Positions 9,040 through 17,664 of a stretch of DNA of 64,000 nt are shown piece after piece; position 1 is the stretch's first letter; every line of letters starts with the position of its first letter. The DNA is taken from NCBI RefSeq assembly GCF_013141695.1, contig NZ_WHNY01000006.1, positions 62,001 to 126,000 on the forward strand. The letters are read 5' to 3'. Both the position numbers and the translations under genes were made by a program. Under the pieces are notes generated by a model. The model was not told the origin of the DNA and ran no database searches. It saw only the letters and a program-made list of their open reading frames with translations. This DNA is from Paenibacillus plantarum (lineage in GTDB: Bacteria; Bacillota; Bacilli; Paenibacillales; NBRC-103111).

Positions 9040-10140
9040 ATGACTCAGCGAATCGTCGTCAAAATCGGCAGCTCCTCACTAACCTCAGATACGGGTGGCT
9101 TGAATCCGGATAAAATACGCTTTTTTGCGGCTGAACTCGCACAATTGCAGCGCAGCGGCAGCCAAGTGCTGCTCGTGACCTCAGGCGCAGTAGCCGCAGG
9201 CTTCACCTCCCTTGGCTACCGCACACGGCCCAAGGTCCTGCACGAGAAGCAGGCCGCCGCAGCCGTTGGCCAAGCGCTCTTAATGCAGGCGTACCATGAA
9301 GCATTTGCCTCCCACGGCGTAAGCGTGGCGCAAATTCTGCTGACCCGGTACGACTTCTCCAACCGCAAGCGCGTCCAGAACGCGATGATGACGATTGACG
9401 AGCTTCTGCAGCGCGGCGTCGTCCCGATTATTAACGAGAACGACACCGTCTCGGTGGATGAACTGAAATTCGGCGACAATGATACGTTGTCGGCACTCGT
9501 GGGCAATTTGGTCAAAGCGAACAAATTGATCATTATTACCGATATGGACGGCTTGTACACGGACGATCCTCGCAAGAACGCGAACGCACAGCGTATCGAT
9601 CGCGTCGACGCCATCAGCGATGAGCTGTTCAGCTTCGCTGGAGGCTCTGGGAGCGCGGTCGGCACTGGCGGCATGCGCTCCAAGGTCGAGGCCGCCCGCA
9701 TCGCGATGCGCGGGGGCGTGCCGGTCTTCATCGGGCGCGTGCTGGAGCCCGATGATCTGAACCTTGCCGTTGGCGGAACGGGCAAGGGAACGTATTTTGA
9801 CACGGCGCTGAACAATCTGCCGGTCAAGAAGCAGTGGGTCGGCTTCCACTCGCTGCCCCAAGGGCAAATCATCGTTGATCAGGGGGCTAAGGCAGCCCTG
9901 ATCAACGGTGGGAAGAGCCTGCTCCCCGCTGGCATCACGGCAGCGGTTGGCGATTTCCACCCCGGCGACGTCGTCGAGGTGATTTGCAGTGAAGGCGCGC
10001 TGCTGGGCCGCGGCGTCGTCAATTATGCGGCTTGGCAAGTGCAAGCCGCAGCAGGCCTCTCCACCGACGAAGTCCAGAAACGCGTCGAAGTATCACGCAT
10101 CGAAGTCATCCACCGCGATGAATGGGTGCCTTTGACCTAA
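9040..10140 (+). CDS. proB: Glutamate 5-kinase
   Basis: 366 residues from the ATG at 9040 (AAGGATGGGA upstream). The frame opens at 9001, but that TTG is still inside the T-box terminator, so the later start is right. Amino-acid kinase domain first (RIVVKIGSSSLTS, LVTSGAVAAGF, VVPIINENDTVS, FGDNDTLSALVGN, ITDMDGLYTDDPR, GTGGMRSKVEAARIA), then a C-terminal PUA domain from about residue 270. It phosphorylates glutamate, the first step of proline synthesis. First gene of the operon behind the proline T-box. The coding sequence is unusually GC-rich compared with mtnE and proS: the 60 bases from 9661 are 46 G+C by my count. Confidence 0.95.
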   Translation: MTQRIVVKIGSSSLTSDTGGLNPDKIRFFAAELAQLQRSGSQVLLVTSGAVAAGFTSLGYRTRPKVLHEKQAAAAVGQALLMQAYHEAFASHGVSVAQILLTRYDFSNRKRVQNAMMTIDELLQRGVVPIINENDTVSVDELKFGDNDTLSALVGNLVKANKLIIITDMDGLYTDDPRKNANAQRIDRVDAISDELFSFAGGSGSAVGTGGMRSKVEAARIAMRGGVPVFIGRVLEPDDLNLAVGGTGKGTYFDTALNNLPVKKQWVGFHSLPQGQIIVDQGAKAALINGGKSLLPAGITAAVGDFHPGDVVEVICSEGALLGRGVVNYAAWQVQAAAGLSTDEVQKRVEVSRIEVIHRDEWVPLT

Positions 10141-10185
10141 TATTTGTCTTAACCAATAGAATGAAAGCGAGGATCTCCCTTAATC

Positions 10186-11889
10186 ATGAGACAACAACGA
10201 TTACTTAATCCAACATTACGAGATGTACCGGGAGATGCCGAGGCAGCCAGTCACCGACTCATGCTGCGAGCAGGACTCATTCGCCAGTTATCCAGCGGTA
10301 TTTATTCCTACTTACCCTTGGGTCTTAAGGCTCTTCAACATATTCAAACGATCGTACGGGAAGAAATGGACCGCGCTGGCGCACAAGAAATGCTCATGCC
10401 TGCCCTCCATCCTGCCGAATTATGGAAAGCCTCAGGTCGTTGGGATGTCTACGGTCCTGAATTAATGCGACTTGAAGATCGCAATGGTCGTGAGTTTGCT
10501 TTAGGCGCTACACATGAAGAAGTCATTACAACACTCATTAAAGATGAGATTCATTCTTATAAAAAGTTACCTGTCACGCTATATCAAATCCAAACGAAAT
10601 ATCGCGATGAGCGCAGACCTCGCTTCGGCCTGCTACGTGGCCGTGAATTCCTTATGAAGGATGCGTACTCCTTTGATCGCTCCACAAGCGGACTTGACGC
10701 CAGTTATCAAGCGATGTTCGATGCTTATGTTAACATTTTCACACGATGCGGTTTGCAATTCCGAGCAGTTGAAGCCGATTCCGGCGCAATTGGCGGTACG
10801 GATACGCATGAATTCATGGCTTTGGCAGATGTCGGCGAGGATACGATTGTTCATTGTCCTTCCTGTCAGTATGCGGCTAATTTGGAGAAGGCCACTGGGG
10901 TAATTACCAACGAAGGTACCTCATCTACCGGCTTGCCACAAGCACAACCAACGAAAATACACACACCTGGCGTAACGAGCATCAAACAATTAAGCCAATT
11001 CCTTACCATTGAACCGCAGCAAATTATCAAATCCGTTGCCATCAAAGCGGAAGGCGCGCCTGTGATCGTGCTCATCCGTGGAGATCTCGAAATCAATGAG
11101 ATCAAGCTGAAACAGGTTCTCGGTGTAGCTGAAATCACGATGCTATCCGAAGCTGAAATTCAAGCGCTTGGTTCGATAGCCGGATTTATTGGGCCAGTTG
11201 GTCTATCCTCCGTCAAATTACTTGCAGACACATCGATCCAAGGCTTAAATAACGCCGTTGTTGGCGCCAATGAAGCTGACTATCATCTTCAGCACGTGGA
11301 TGTTCAACGTGATCTTGGTGAACTAACCTATGTTGATGTTCGCAATGTGGGCCAAGGAGAAAGCTGTATTCATTGCGGGAATGAACTCGCTTTTGCCAGA
11401 GGTATTGAAGTTGGGCACGTCTTTAAGCTCGGTACCAAATATAGTGAATCCCTAGGTGCTACGTTCAGCGATGAAAATGGTGTCTCCGAGCCAATGATCA
11501 TGGGCTGTTATGGCATCGGCGTCTCTCGTGTTCTAGCTGCTGTTATTGAACAGCACCAGGATGAGCGAGGCATCATTTGGCCAAATGCCATTGCTCCTTA
11601 TTCCATTCATCTGTTAACTGTTCAAGTGAAGGATGAAGCCCAAATGACATTATCTGAAGAGATCTATCAGACCTTAACTAGCGCAGGCTATTCAGTCCTG
11701 TGGGATGATCGTGAAGAACGCCCTGGTGTGAAATTCAATGATGCCGATTTACTCGGCTTCCCTTTACGATTAACCGTTGGTAAGAAAACGAGCGAGCGAA
11801 TTATCGAATGCAAAGAACGCCGTCAAGGCGAGGTCTATGAACTGAACGTGGAACAATTGTTAACGCATTGCCAATCCTTATTCAATTAG
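10186..11889 (+). CDS. proS: Prolyl-tRNA synthetase (bacterial type with editing domain)
   Basis: 567 residues, full length for the bacterial form. Class II core motifs are visible: RAGLIRQLSSGIYSYLPLG, MLMPALHPAELWKASGRW, YQIQTKYRDERRPRFGLLRGREFLMKDAYSF (motif 2), and MGCYGIGVSRVLAAVIEQ (motif 3). The insertion (YbaK-like) editing domain lies around residues 225-385, preceded by CPSCQYAAN. The C-terminal anticodon domain ends EVYELNVEQLL. It sits inside the proline biosynthesis operon under the same proline T-box, so uncharged tRNA-Pro would raise both proline supply and charging capacity. Starting at ATG 10186, 45 nt after proB. Confidence 0.95.
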   Translation: MRQQRLLNPTLRDVPGDAEAASHRLMLRAGLIRQLSSGIYSYLPLGLKALQHIQTIVREEMDRAGAQEMLMPALHPAELWKASGRWDVYGPELMRLEDRNGREFALGATHEEVITTLIKDEIHSYKKLPVTLYQIQTKYRDERRPRFGLLRGREFLMKDAYSFDRSTSGLDASYQAMFDAYVNIFTRCGLQFRAVEADSGAIGGTDTHEFMALADVGEDTIVHCPSCQYAANLEKATGVITNEGTSSTGLPQAQPTKIHTPGVTSIKQLSQFLTIEPQQIIKSVAIKAEGAPVIVLIRGDLEINEIKLKQVLGVAEITMLSEAEIQALGSIAGFIGPVGLSSVKLLADTSIQGLNNAVVGANEADYHLQHVDVQRDLGELTYVDVRNVGQGESCIHCGNELAFARGIEVGHVFKLGTKYSESLGATFSDENGVSEPMIMGCYGIGVSRVLAAVIEQHQDERGIIWPNAIAPYSIHLLTVQVKDEAQMTLSEEIYQTLTSAGYSVLWDDREERPGVKFNDADLLGFPLRLTVGKKTSERIIECKERRQGEVYELNVEQLLTHCQSLFN

Positions 11890-11900
11890 GAGGTCTTCCC

Positions 11901-13148
11901 ATGAGTGAAGTTATTAACAAATCCAAGCTTGCCAAACAAGCTGCCCAAGCAATGGGCAATCTTACAACTGAGCAAAAAAATGCAGCCTTGCTGCTAATGG
12001 CAGACGCCTTAATTACAGAGCAACAAGCGATTATTGAAGCTAACAGCAAGGATTTGCAGCGTGGCAAAGAGCAAGGCACAAGCGCTTCTCTGCTAGACCG
12101 ATTGGCATTAAACGAAACGCGCATTGCGGCGATGGCCGAAGGTCTTCGTCAAATCGCTGAGCTGCCTGATCCAATCGGAGATACGCTTGAATCATTTGAT
12201 CGCCCTAATGGTCTGCGCATTCGCAAAATCCGTGTACCTCTAGGTGTCATCGGTATTATTTATGAAGCAAGACCGAACGTAACGGTTGATGCCGCAGGCT
12301 TATGTCTCAAAACCGGCAACGCTGTTGTACTGCGTGGCGGATCTTCTGCCCTATTTTCGAATGAGAAAATTGTGGAAGTACTGCATACAGCCTTAGAGCG
12401 TTCTGACCTGCCGGCAGATGCCTTGCAATTAATCCTAAGCGCAGATCGCAGCTCCGTCGATGAAATGCTGAAGTTGAATGGCCTCATTGACGTGCTAATT
12501 CCGCGTGGTGGACACTCACTTATTCAAAATGTTGTCAATAACGCGTCCGTCCCAGTCATTGAAACAGGTGCAGGGGTATGTCATACTTTTATAGATCAAA
12601 GTGCACAGCTCGATATGGCGATTCGAATCGGGATTAATGCGAAGGCACAACGTCCTTCTGTTTGTAATAGTATGGAGACTTTACTTGTACACGAAGCCAT
12701 TGCGGAGAAGCATTTAGCTGCGATTGCCGATGCCTTCCAAGGTGTTCATGTTGAGCTGCGTGGTGATGACCGTTCAAGAGCTTTGGTACCTAGTATGCTG
12801 GTAGCTGAACAAGCCGATTGGGGAACAGAATACGGAGATTATATTCTAAACATTAAAGTTGTTAAGGATCTAGATGAGGCGCTAGCTCACATTCGTGCTT
12901 ACGGTACGATGCACTCCGAATGTATTGTGACGGAAGATGCTGCTAATGCTGAGAAATTCCTACAAGAAGTAGATGCTGCTGCTGTTTATCATAATGCTTC
13001 GACACGTTTCACGGATGGATTTGAGTTTGGCTTTGGCGCGGAGATCGGTATCTCCACTCAGAAGCTTCATGCACGTGGCCCAATGGGTCTGCCTGCTTTG
13101 ACCTCGACCAAATACCGTGTCTACGGAACCGGACAAATACGCGAATAA
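11901..13148 (+). CDS. proA: Glutamate-5-semialdehyde dehydrogenase (gamma-glutamyl phosphate reductase)
   Basis: 415 residues from the ATG at 11901, which has a perfect AGGAGGTC six to seven nt upstream; the longer frame from 11868 would overlap proS without a ribosome site. Aldehyde-dehydrogenase-fold protein with IRKIRVPLGVIGIIYEARPNVTVDA, VVLRGGSSALFSN, PRGGHSLI and the catalytic cysteine in KAQRPSVCNSMETLL. It reduces glutamyl-5-phosphate with NADPH to the semialdehyde, second step of proline synthesis. Third gene of the T-box controlled operon, 11 nt after proS. Confidence 0.95.
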   Translation: MSEVINKSKLAKQAAQAMGNLTTEQKNAALLLMADALITEQQAIIEANSKDLQRGKEQGTSASLLDRLALNETRIAAMAEGLRQIAELPDPIGDTLESFDRPNGLRIRKIRVPLGVIGIIYEARPNVTVDAAGLCLKTGNAVVLRGGSSALFSNEKIVEVLHTALERSDLPADALQLILSADRSSVDEMLKLNGLIDVLIPRGGHSLIQNVVNNASVPVIETGAGVCHTFIDQSAQLDMAIRIGINAKAQRPSVCNSMETLLVHEAIAEKHLAAIADAFQGVHVELRGDDRSRALVPSMLVAEQADWGTEYGDYILNIKVVKDLDEALAHIRAYGTMHSECIVTEDAANAEKFLQEVDAAAVYHNASTRFTDGFEFGFGAEIGISTQKLHARGPMGLPALTSTKYRVYGTGQIRE

Positions 13149-13170
13149 ACCTTAAGAGGAGGAACAACGG

Positions 13171-14040
13171 ATGTCAATCCTGTTATCGCAAGCTAAAATT
13201 GCTTTTGTAGGCGCAGGCTCCATGGCTGAAGCCATCGTCCGCGGACTCATTCAGACGAAAGTCGCGAATCCGCAAAACGTTTATATGATGAATCGCTCCA
13301 ATCAGGATCGCTTGGCGTTTTTATGCTCCGAATATGGTGTTCAAGCCACTTCAGATCAAGCGACGAAAAACACAATTATTCAAGAAGCCGACGTTGTTGT
13401 TCTCTGTATGAAGCCGAAAGATGTGGAATCCTCTTTTGCAGAGCTTCAGCCGCTTTTGAGCGAGCGTCAGCTGATAATTTCCGTCATTGCAGGCCTTTCC
13501 ATCGAGAAATCGGAAAGACTATTGCAAACCAATGCGCCAATTGTGCGTACAATGCCAAATACTTCCTCCACCATCGGATTAGGCGCAACAGGAATGAGCT
13601 TCTCGTCTAAGGTTAATGATACATTCAAGCAGTTTGCCATCCAAATGTTTGAAGCGGTTGGGACTGTTACGATTGTTGAAGAAGATAAGCTTGAAATCCT
13701 TACAGGTATTTCCGGAAGTGGTCCTGCCTATGTGTATTACCTCATGGAAGCGATGATTAAAGCGGGTATCGAAGGCGGTCTATCCGCAGAAGATGCGAAT
13801 CAATTAACGCTCCAAACGGTGCTCGGCGCTGCACACATGGTACAAAATACGATGGAACACCCTGCGGAATTACGCCGCAAAGTGACGTCACCTAACGGAG
13901 CTACGCACGCTGCTATTCAAGCTTTGGATCGCTACCAGTTCGATGAAGCTATCCATCAAGCTGTGTTGCATTGCGCCGCTCGTACGAAGGAAATGGGCGA
14001 ACAAATTGCCGCTACCAGCACTGTTGGTAAATCAATTTAA
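13171..14040 (+). CDS. proC: Pyrroline-5-carboxylate reductase
   Basis: 289 residues, AGAGGAGGAAC upstream of the ATG at 13171. N-terminal Rossmann NAD(P) fold (IAFVGAGSMAEAIVRGLI), VVVLCMKPKDVE, VRTMPNTSSTIGLGATG, and the C-terminal dimer/active-site helix pattern ILTGISGSGPAYVYYLMEAMIKAG...VTSPNGATHAAI. It completes proline synthesis from glutamate. Last proline gene of the operon; mtnW follows after 65 nt with no terminator seen, so the proline T-box may also influence mtnWXB. Confidence 0.95.
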   Translation: MSILLSQAKIAFVGAGSMAEAIVRGLIQTKVANPQNVYMMNRSNQDRLAFLCSEYGVQATSDQATKNTIIQEADVVVLCMKPKDVESSFAELQPLLSERQLIISVIAGLSIEKSERLLQTNAPIVRTMPNTSSTIGLGATGMSFSSKVNDTFKQFAIQMFEAVGTVTIVEEDKLEILTGISGSGPAYVYYLMEAMIKAGIEGGLSAEDANQLTLQTVLGAAHMVQNTMEHPAELRRKVTSPNGATHAAIQALDRYQFDEAIHQAVLHCAARTKEMGEQIAATSTVGKSI

Positions 14041-14105
14041 TCCGTTTCTGTGAAACAAGTGGAACATAAGTGAAGTGATTCTAGTGAAGCAGGTGAAAGT
14101 TCGTT

Positions 14106-15374
14106 ATGAGTTCATATTGTTTAGCAACGTATCGGAGTTTCGATGAGAAAGCCGATTTTCATAAAAAAGCAACAAGCATCGCTGTTGGTCTTACCGTTGG
14201 CAGCTGGACGGAACTGCCTGAGGCTCAGAAAGCTTCTATGGAGAAGCATTTGGGTAAAGTCGTTTCCGTTGAAGTCCACGAGCCTGCAGCAGGAGAACCC
14301 GCCTCCAACCGCTATGCGGACATCACCATCGCGTACCCCGATGTCAACTATAGTCGCGATATCCCCGCGTTGTTAGTGACTGTTTTCGGCAAGCTGTCTA
14401 TGGATGGCAAAATCAAACTGATCGACCTTGCCTTCTCCTCTGATTTCCTGGCTGGGTTCCCCGGCCCGAAATTCGGGATGCAAGGTGTTCGTAATCTGCT
14501 AGGCGTGCATGATCGCCCGCTTCTGATGAGCATCTTCAAATCCGTTGTCGGGTATGAACTGCCAGCCTTGCGTGAACAGTTCTACTTACAAGCGGCAGGT
14601 GGCGTCGATCTCATCAAGGATGACGAGATATTATTCGAAAATCCGTTAACGCCCATGGAGAAACGCATTGCGATTTGTCTTGAAGCAGCTGAACAAGCCA
14701 CGAAGGAAACGGGTCAAAAGCTGCTCTATGCGGTTAATTTGACAGGATCAACATCCAAACTAGCTTCCCAAGCCAAAAAAGCCATCGCAGCTGGCGCCAA
14801 TGCATTGCTTTTCAATGTGTTGGCTTACGGCTTCGATGTTCTGCATGAATTAAGCTCGGATCCCGACATTAACATTCCGATCATGGCACATCCTGCCTTG
14901 GCTGGAGCAACCTATCCGTCGCCACACTACGGCATCTCGCCTTCTGTTCTACTAGGCAAGTTAATGCGTCTTGCTGGTGCTGATTTGGTGCTATTCCCTT
15001 CCCCATACGGCTCCGTTGTGATGCCAAAGGAAGAGAATTTGGCCATTAAACACGTACTGCTAACGCAGGATTTACGGAAAGATTACACGTATCAAGCGCC
15101 GACTGATGTACAATTAACATTAGCACCAAGCTTCCCGGTTCCTTCCGCGGGTATCCATCCTGGTCTAGTTCCGCTCATTTTGCGTGATTTCGGACAGGAT
15201 GTTATCGTGAACGCCGGAGGCGGCATCCACGGTCACCCGATGGGAACGATCGCTGGGGGACAAGCTTTCCGCCAAGCGATTGATGCGACTTTACAAGGCA
15301 CAACATTACGCGAGTACGCCCTTACACATCCAGAGCTACAATCAGCTATTGACACTTGGGGGATTAGAGAATGA
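14106..15374 (+). CDS. mtnW: 2,3-diketo-5-methylthiopentyl-1-phosphate enolase (RuBisCO-like protein)
   Basis: 422 residues, RuBisCO form IV family of the Bacillus MtnW type. The N-terminal domain begins SSYCLATYRSFDEKADFHKKATSIAVGLTVGSWTELP; the barrel contains the metal cluster LIKDDEILFENP, where the lysine is carbamylated and Asp/Glu bind magnesium, and the phosphate-binding loops near the end (VNAGGGIHGHPMGTIAGGQAFRQAI). It converts the diketo phosphate made by MtnB to the enol form in methionine salvage. Overlaps mtnX by ATGA, showing translational coupling. GGTGAAAG precedes the start. Confidence 0.93.
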   Translation: MSSYCLATYRSFDEKADFHKKATSIAVGLTVGSWTELPEAQKASMEKHLGKVVSVEVHEPAAGEPASNRYADITIAYPDVNYSRDIPALLVTVFGKLSMDGKIKLIDLAFSSDFLAGFPGPKFGMQGVRNLLGVHDRPLLMSIFKSVVGYELPALREQFYLQAAGGVDLIKDDEILFENPLTPMEKRIAICLEAAEQATKETGQKLLYAVNLTGSTSKLASQAKKAIAAGANALLFNVLAYGFDVLHELSSDPDINIPIMAHPALAGATYPSPHYGISPSVLLGKLMRLAGADLVLFPSPYGSVVMPKEENLAIKHVLLTQDLRKDYTYQAPTDVQLTLAPSFPVPSAGIHPGLVPLILRDFGQDVIVNAGGGIHGHPMGTIAGGQAFRQAIDATLQGTTLREYALTHPELQSAIDTWGIRE

Positions 15375-16033
15375 GCAAGGAACGTATTATCTTTTGTGAC
15401 TTTGACGGTACGATCACCGTTAACGATAACATCGTAGCCATTATGAAACATTTCAACCCTGAAGGTTGGGAAGGCATCGTTGAGCAGATTGTGACACAGC
15501 AAATATCCATTCGTGAAGGTGTTGGCGCGATGTTCGATCTGCTGCCGACCTCCCGTAAGGATGAGATTGTCGATTATGCGATCAACAATGCTAGAATCCG
15601 GGATGGTTTTGAAGAATTTGTCTCCTATTGCAAGGAGCAAGGGATTACACTTTTGATCACAAGCGGAGGCATTGATTTCTTTATTTATCCACTGCTTCGT
15701 GCGTTTGCGATTCCTGAGAATCATATTTATTGCAATGCCAGCTCATTCGAAGGGGAAACCATCGAGATCCTCTGGCCGAATCCGTGTGATGCGCACTGTC
15801 AAACAGACTGCGGGATGTGCAAAACAAGCATCATTCGTTCCTACGATCCCGAGCGCTATGAGCGGATTATTATCGGAGACAGCATCACCGATTTTGAAGG
15901 CGCTAAGCTAGTGGATACGATTTTTGCCAGATCTCATCTCATCGAGCGTTGTGATCAACTCGGCTATGCGTACCACCCCTTCGAAACGTTCTTCGATATC
16001 ATTAAGCAATTGGAGGCTGAACCAGTCAAATGA
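15371..16033 (+). CDS. mtnX: 2-hydroxy-3-keto-5-methylthiopentenyl-1-phosphate phosphatase
   Basis: 220 residues, HAD superfamily. Motif I is IIFCDFDGTITVNDN (nucleophile Asp about residue 10), motif II is LLITSGGIDFFIYP, and motif III/IV ends IIIGDSITDFEGAKL. A small cysteine-rich cap (CDAHCQTDCGMCK) is typical of MtnX. It dephosphorylates the enolase product to the acireductone substrate of MtnD. Overlaps mtnW at its start and mtnB at its end by four nt each. Confidence 0.92.
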   Translation: MSKERIIFCDFDGTITVNDNIVAIMKHFNPEGWEGIVEQIVTQQISIREGVGAMFDLLPTSRKDEIVDYAINNARIRDGFEEFVSYCKEQGITLLITSGGIDFFIYPLLRAFAIPENHIYCNASSFEGETIEILWPNPCDAHCQTDCGMCKTSIIRSYDPERYERIIIGDSITDFEGAKLVDTIFARSHLIERCDQLGYAYHPFETFFDIIKQLEAEPVK

Positions 16034-16665
16034 GTATCTTACTAGAAGAAAAACAGCGTGCCTTCGCTGAATTACGAGACATCAAAGCAAATTTAGCGGC
16101 GCGTGGATGGTTTCCAGCGACAAGCGGCAACTTATCCATTCGTGTTGGCGGCTTTGAGCCGAGTGCTTTCACCTTCGCAATCACGTCTAGCGGTAGAGAT
16201 AAATCCGTCCAAACGCCTGAGGATTTCCTTCTCGTCAATGAGAAAGGTTTGCCGACGGAAGCTACTAGCCTTAAACCATCTGCGGAAACCTTGATCCATA
16301 GTGAGATTTATCGCTTAACAGGCGCTGGCGCCATTTTCCACGTGCACACGATCTTCAATAACTTAGCTTCCGAGCTGTATGGAGAACGTGGTAGCATTCC
16401 AGTTGATGGTGTTGAGTTAATCAAAGCATTCAACATTTGGGACGAAGAAGCACAGATCGAGATTCCAATTCTGCCCAACTATGCAGAAATCCCGCGTATC
16501 GCTGAGCTAGTCGAAGGTGCGATCGTACCTCGTATACCAGGCATCGTGCTTCGTAAGCACGGGATTTACGCTTGGGGCGCGAATGCCTTTGAAGCGAAAC
16601 GTCACCTCGAAGCGTTCGAATTCTTGTTCGAATATGTGTACCGTTTGCATGTAATGAACAAGTAA
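16030..16665 (+). CDS. mtnB: Methylthioribulose-1-phosphate dehydratase
   Basis: 211 residues, class II aldolase/adducin family. Zinc ligand motif HVHT is in GAIFHVHTIFNNLASELYG (about residues 98-100) with a further histidine in VLRKHGIYAWGANAFEAKRHLEAFEFLFEYVYRL; the N-terminus shows LAARGWFPATSGNLSIRV. It dehydrates 5-methylthioribulose-1-phosphate to the diketone used by MtnW. Last gene of the cluster. The next salvage enzyme, acireductone dioxygenase MtnD, is not found after it, nor anywhere in the window. Confidence 0.92.
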   Translation: MSILLEEKQRAFAELRDIKANLAARGWFPATSGNLSIRVGGFEPSAFTFAITSSGRDKSVQTPEDFLLVNEKGLPTEATSLKPSAETLIHSEIYRLTGAGAIFHVHTIFNNLASELYGERGSIPVDGVELIKAFNIWDEEAQIEIPILPNYAEIPRIAELVEGAIVPRIPGIVLRKHGIYAWGANAFEAKRHLEAFEFLFEYVYRLHVMNK

Positions 16666-16682
16666 GCGTGATGCTTGCGTGT

Positions 16683-16856
16683 AAGTCGATTTTTTCGACT
16701 TAGGAGAGCCCACTGGCTGCATTTCTCACCCGAAAGTCGATTTCTTCGACTTACGAGAGCCTACTGGCTGCATTTCTCACCCGAAAGTCGATTTTTTCGA
16801 CTTACGAGAGCTCACTGGCTGCATTTCTCACCCGTATGTCGATTTTTTCGACTTAG
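16683..16856. repeat. 51-bp tandem repeat array with a palindrome in each unit
   Basis: Three full copies and a partial fourth of a 51-bp unit: AAGTCGA-TTTTTT-CGACTT (a palindrome with T-rich loop) followed by about 32 bases containing AGAGCC.ACTGGCTGCATTTCTCACCCG. Copies differ at a few positions only. Because 51 is a multiple of three, a frame stays open through it on the plus strand and gives a 17-residue repeat, but there is no reason to think it is translated. It lies between the end of mtnB and the terminator shared with dnaD. Confidence 0.9.
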
Positions 16857-16871
16857 CTACTCTGCATCTAA

Positions 16872-16926
16872 CAAGAAAAACGTCCAACCTTCCCCCTTAG
16901 GGTAAAGAAATGGACGTTTTTCTTGT
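16872..16926. terminator. Bidirectional terminator between mtnB and dnaD
   Basis: Perfect 15-bp inverted repeat CAAGAAAAACGTCCA / TGGACGTTTTTCTTG enclosing a C-rich/A-rich loop; T-runs on both strands. Confidence 0.85.
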
Positions 16927-16939
16927 TTTTTTCAACTTA

Positions 16940-17626
16940 TTATCGCGACTGCCTGAAGCGCTGCGAATACTCTTTGGCCTGATCCACGGTCGAGACGCGA
17001 TTGCGACTCCAATCCAGTAAAATCCGATCGATATATCGGAAATGGACTTTCCCGGCAAACACAGCTTCCTTCAAAGCTGTCATGATCAGCTCTTCTTTGT
17101 ACATGTCTTTGTCCAGCCAATTGCTGATCGTTTCCAGCTCCATTGGCGTTAGCGGTCTAGCGAATTCATTTTCGATCGTTGTATAAATGTTCTTCACGCG
17201 ATCATCGCTAGGCGCATGCGAAATCGCCGCCAAATCTGCTAATTCTTGCAGTTGCTGCTCTGCCACACGTTTTGCTAATTTCTTATAAAGCGGCGTCAGA
17301 TTATATTGCTCGCTGCGAAACCCTGTTGTTTCGTGCGTTTCCTCATCGATCGTGATAAATTGCTCACGAATCAGCTTCTGCACGCTAGCAATAACGACAT
17401 CTGGCGAAGCTGACATCCGCTCCTGGATTTCATCCAGCGTCGGGAATGGGTTCCTATCCTTTTCAACAAAAGAAATGAAATGAATCAGTGTCATGACGTC
17501 AACTTCACTCAAATGCAGCGCGCGATAATGCTTGAGCAATAAACTCGGTACCGCGACACTCCCCTCCAGAAAGCTATTCATCAGGATCGCTTCGACCTTC
17601 ATCTGTGTATTCGATTGCGTACTCAT
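16940..17626 (-). CDS. dnaD: Primosomal protein DnaD
   Basis: 228 residues. N-terminal winged-helix domain (VPSLLLKHYRALHLSEVDVMTLIHFISFVEKDRNPFPTLDEIQERM) and C-terminal DnaD_N/DnaB_2-like DNA-binding domain (IYTTIENEFARPLTPMELETISNWLD...ALKEAVFAGKVHFRYIDRILLDW), the typical domain order and length of DnaD. It helps DnaB and DnaI load the replicative helicase at the origin and at restart sites. The gene follows asnS with a 38-nt gap on the same strand, as in B. subtilis, so the two are probably cotranscribed. Confidence 0.93.
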   Translation of the reverse strand: MSTQSNTQMKVEAILMNSFLEGSVAVPSLLLKHYRALHLSEVDVMTLIHFISFVEKDRNPFPTLDEIQERMSASPDVVIASVQKLIREQFITIDEETHETTGFRSEQYNLTPLYKKLAKRVAEQQLQELADLAAISHAPSDDRVKNIYTTIENEFARPLTPMELETISNWLDKDMYKEELIMTALKEAVFAGKVHFRYIDRILLDWSRNRVSTVDQAKEYSQRFRQSR

Positions 17627-17664
17627 ACGTCTTTCCCCTTTCTCCCCATGGACAATGCCACTAT

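Noticed and set aside
9280..10044. 254-residue minus-strand frame
   Set aside because: Antisense to GC-rich proB; long frames on the reverse strand are expected in GC-rich coding sequence.
16675..16905. 76-residue frame with a 17-residue repeat
   Set aside because: It is the 51-bp tandem array read in one frame; open only because the unit is a multiple of three, no ribosome site.
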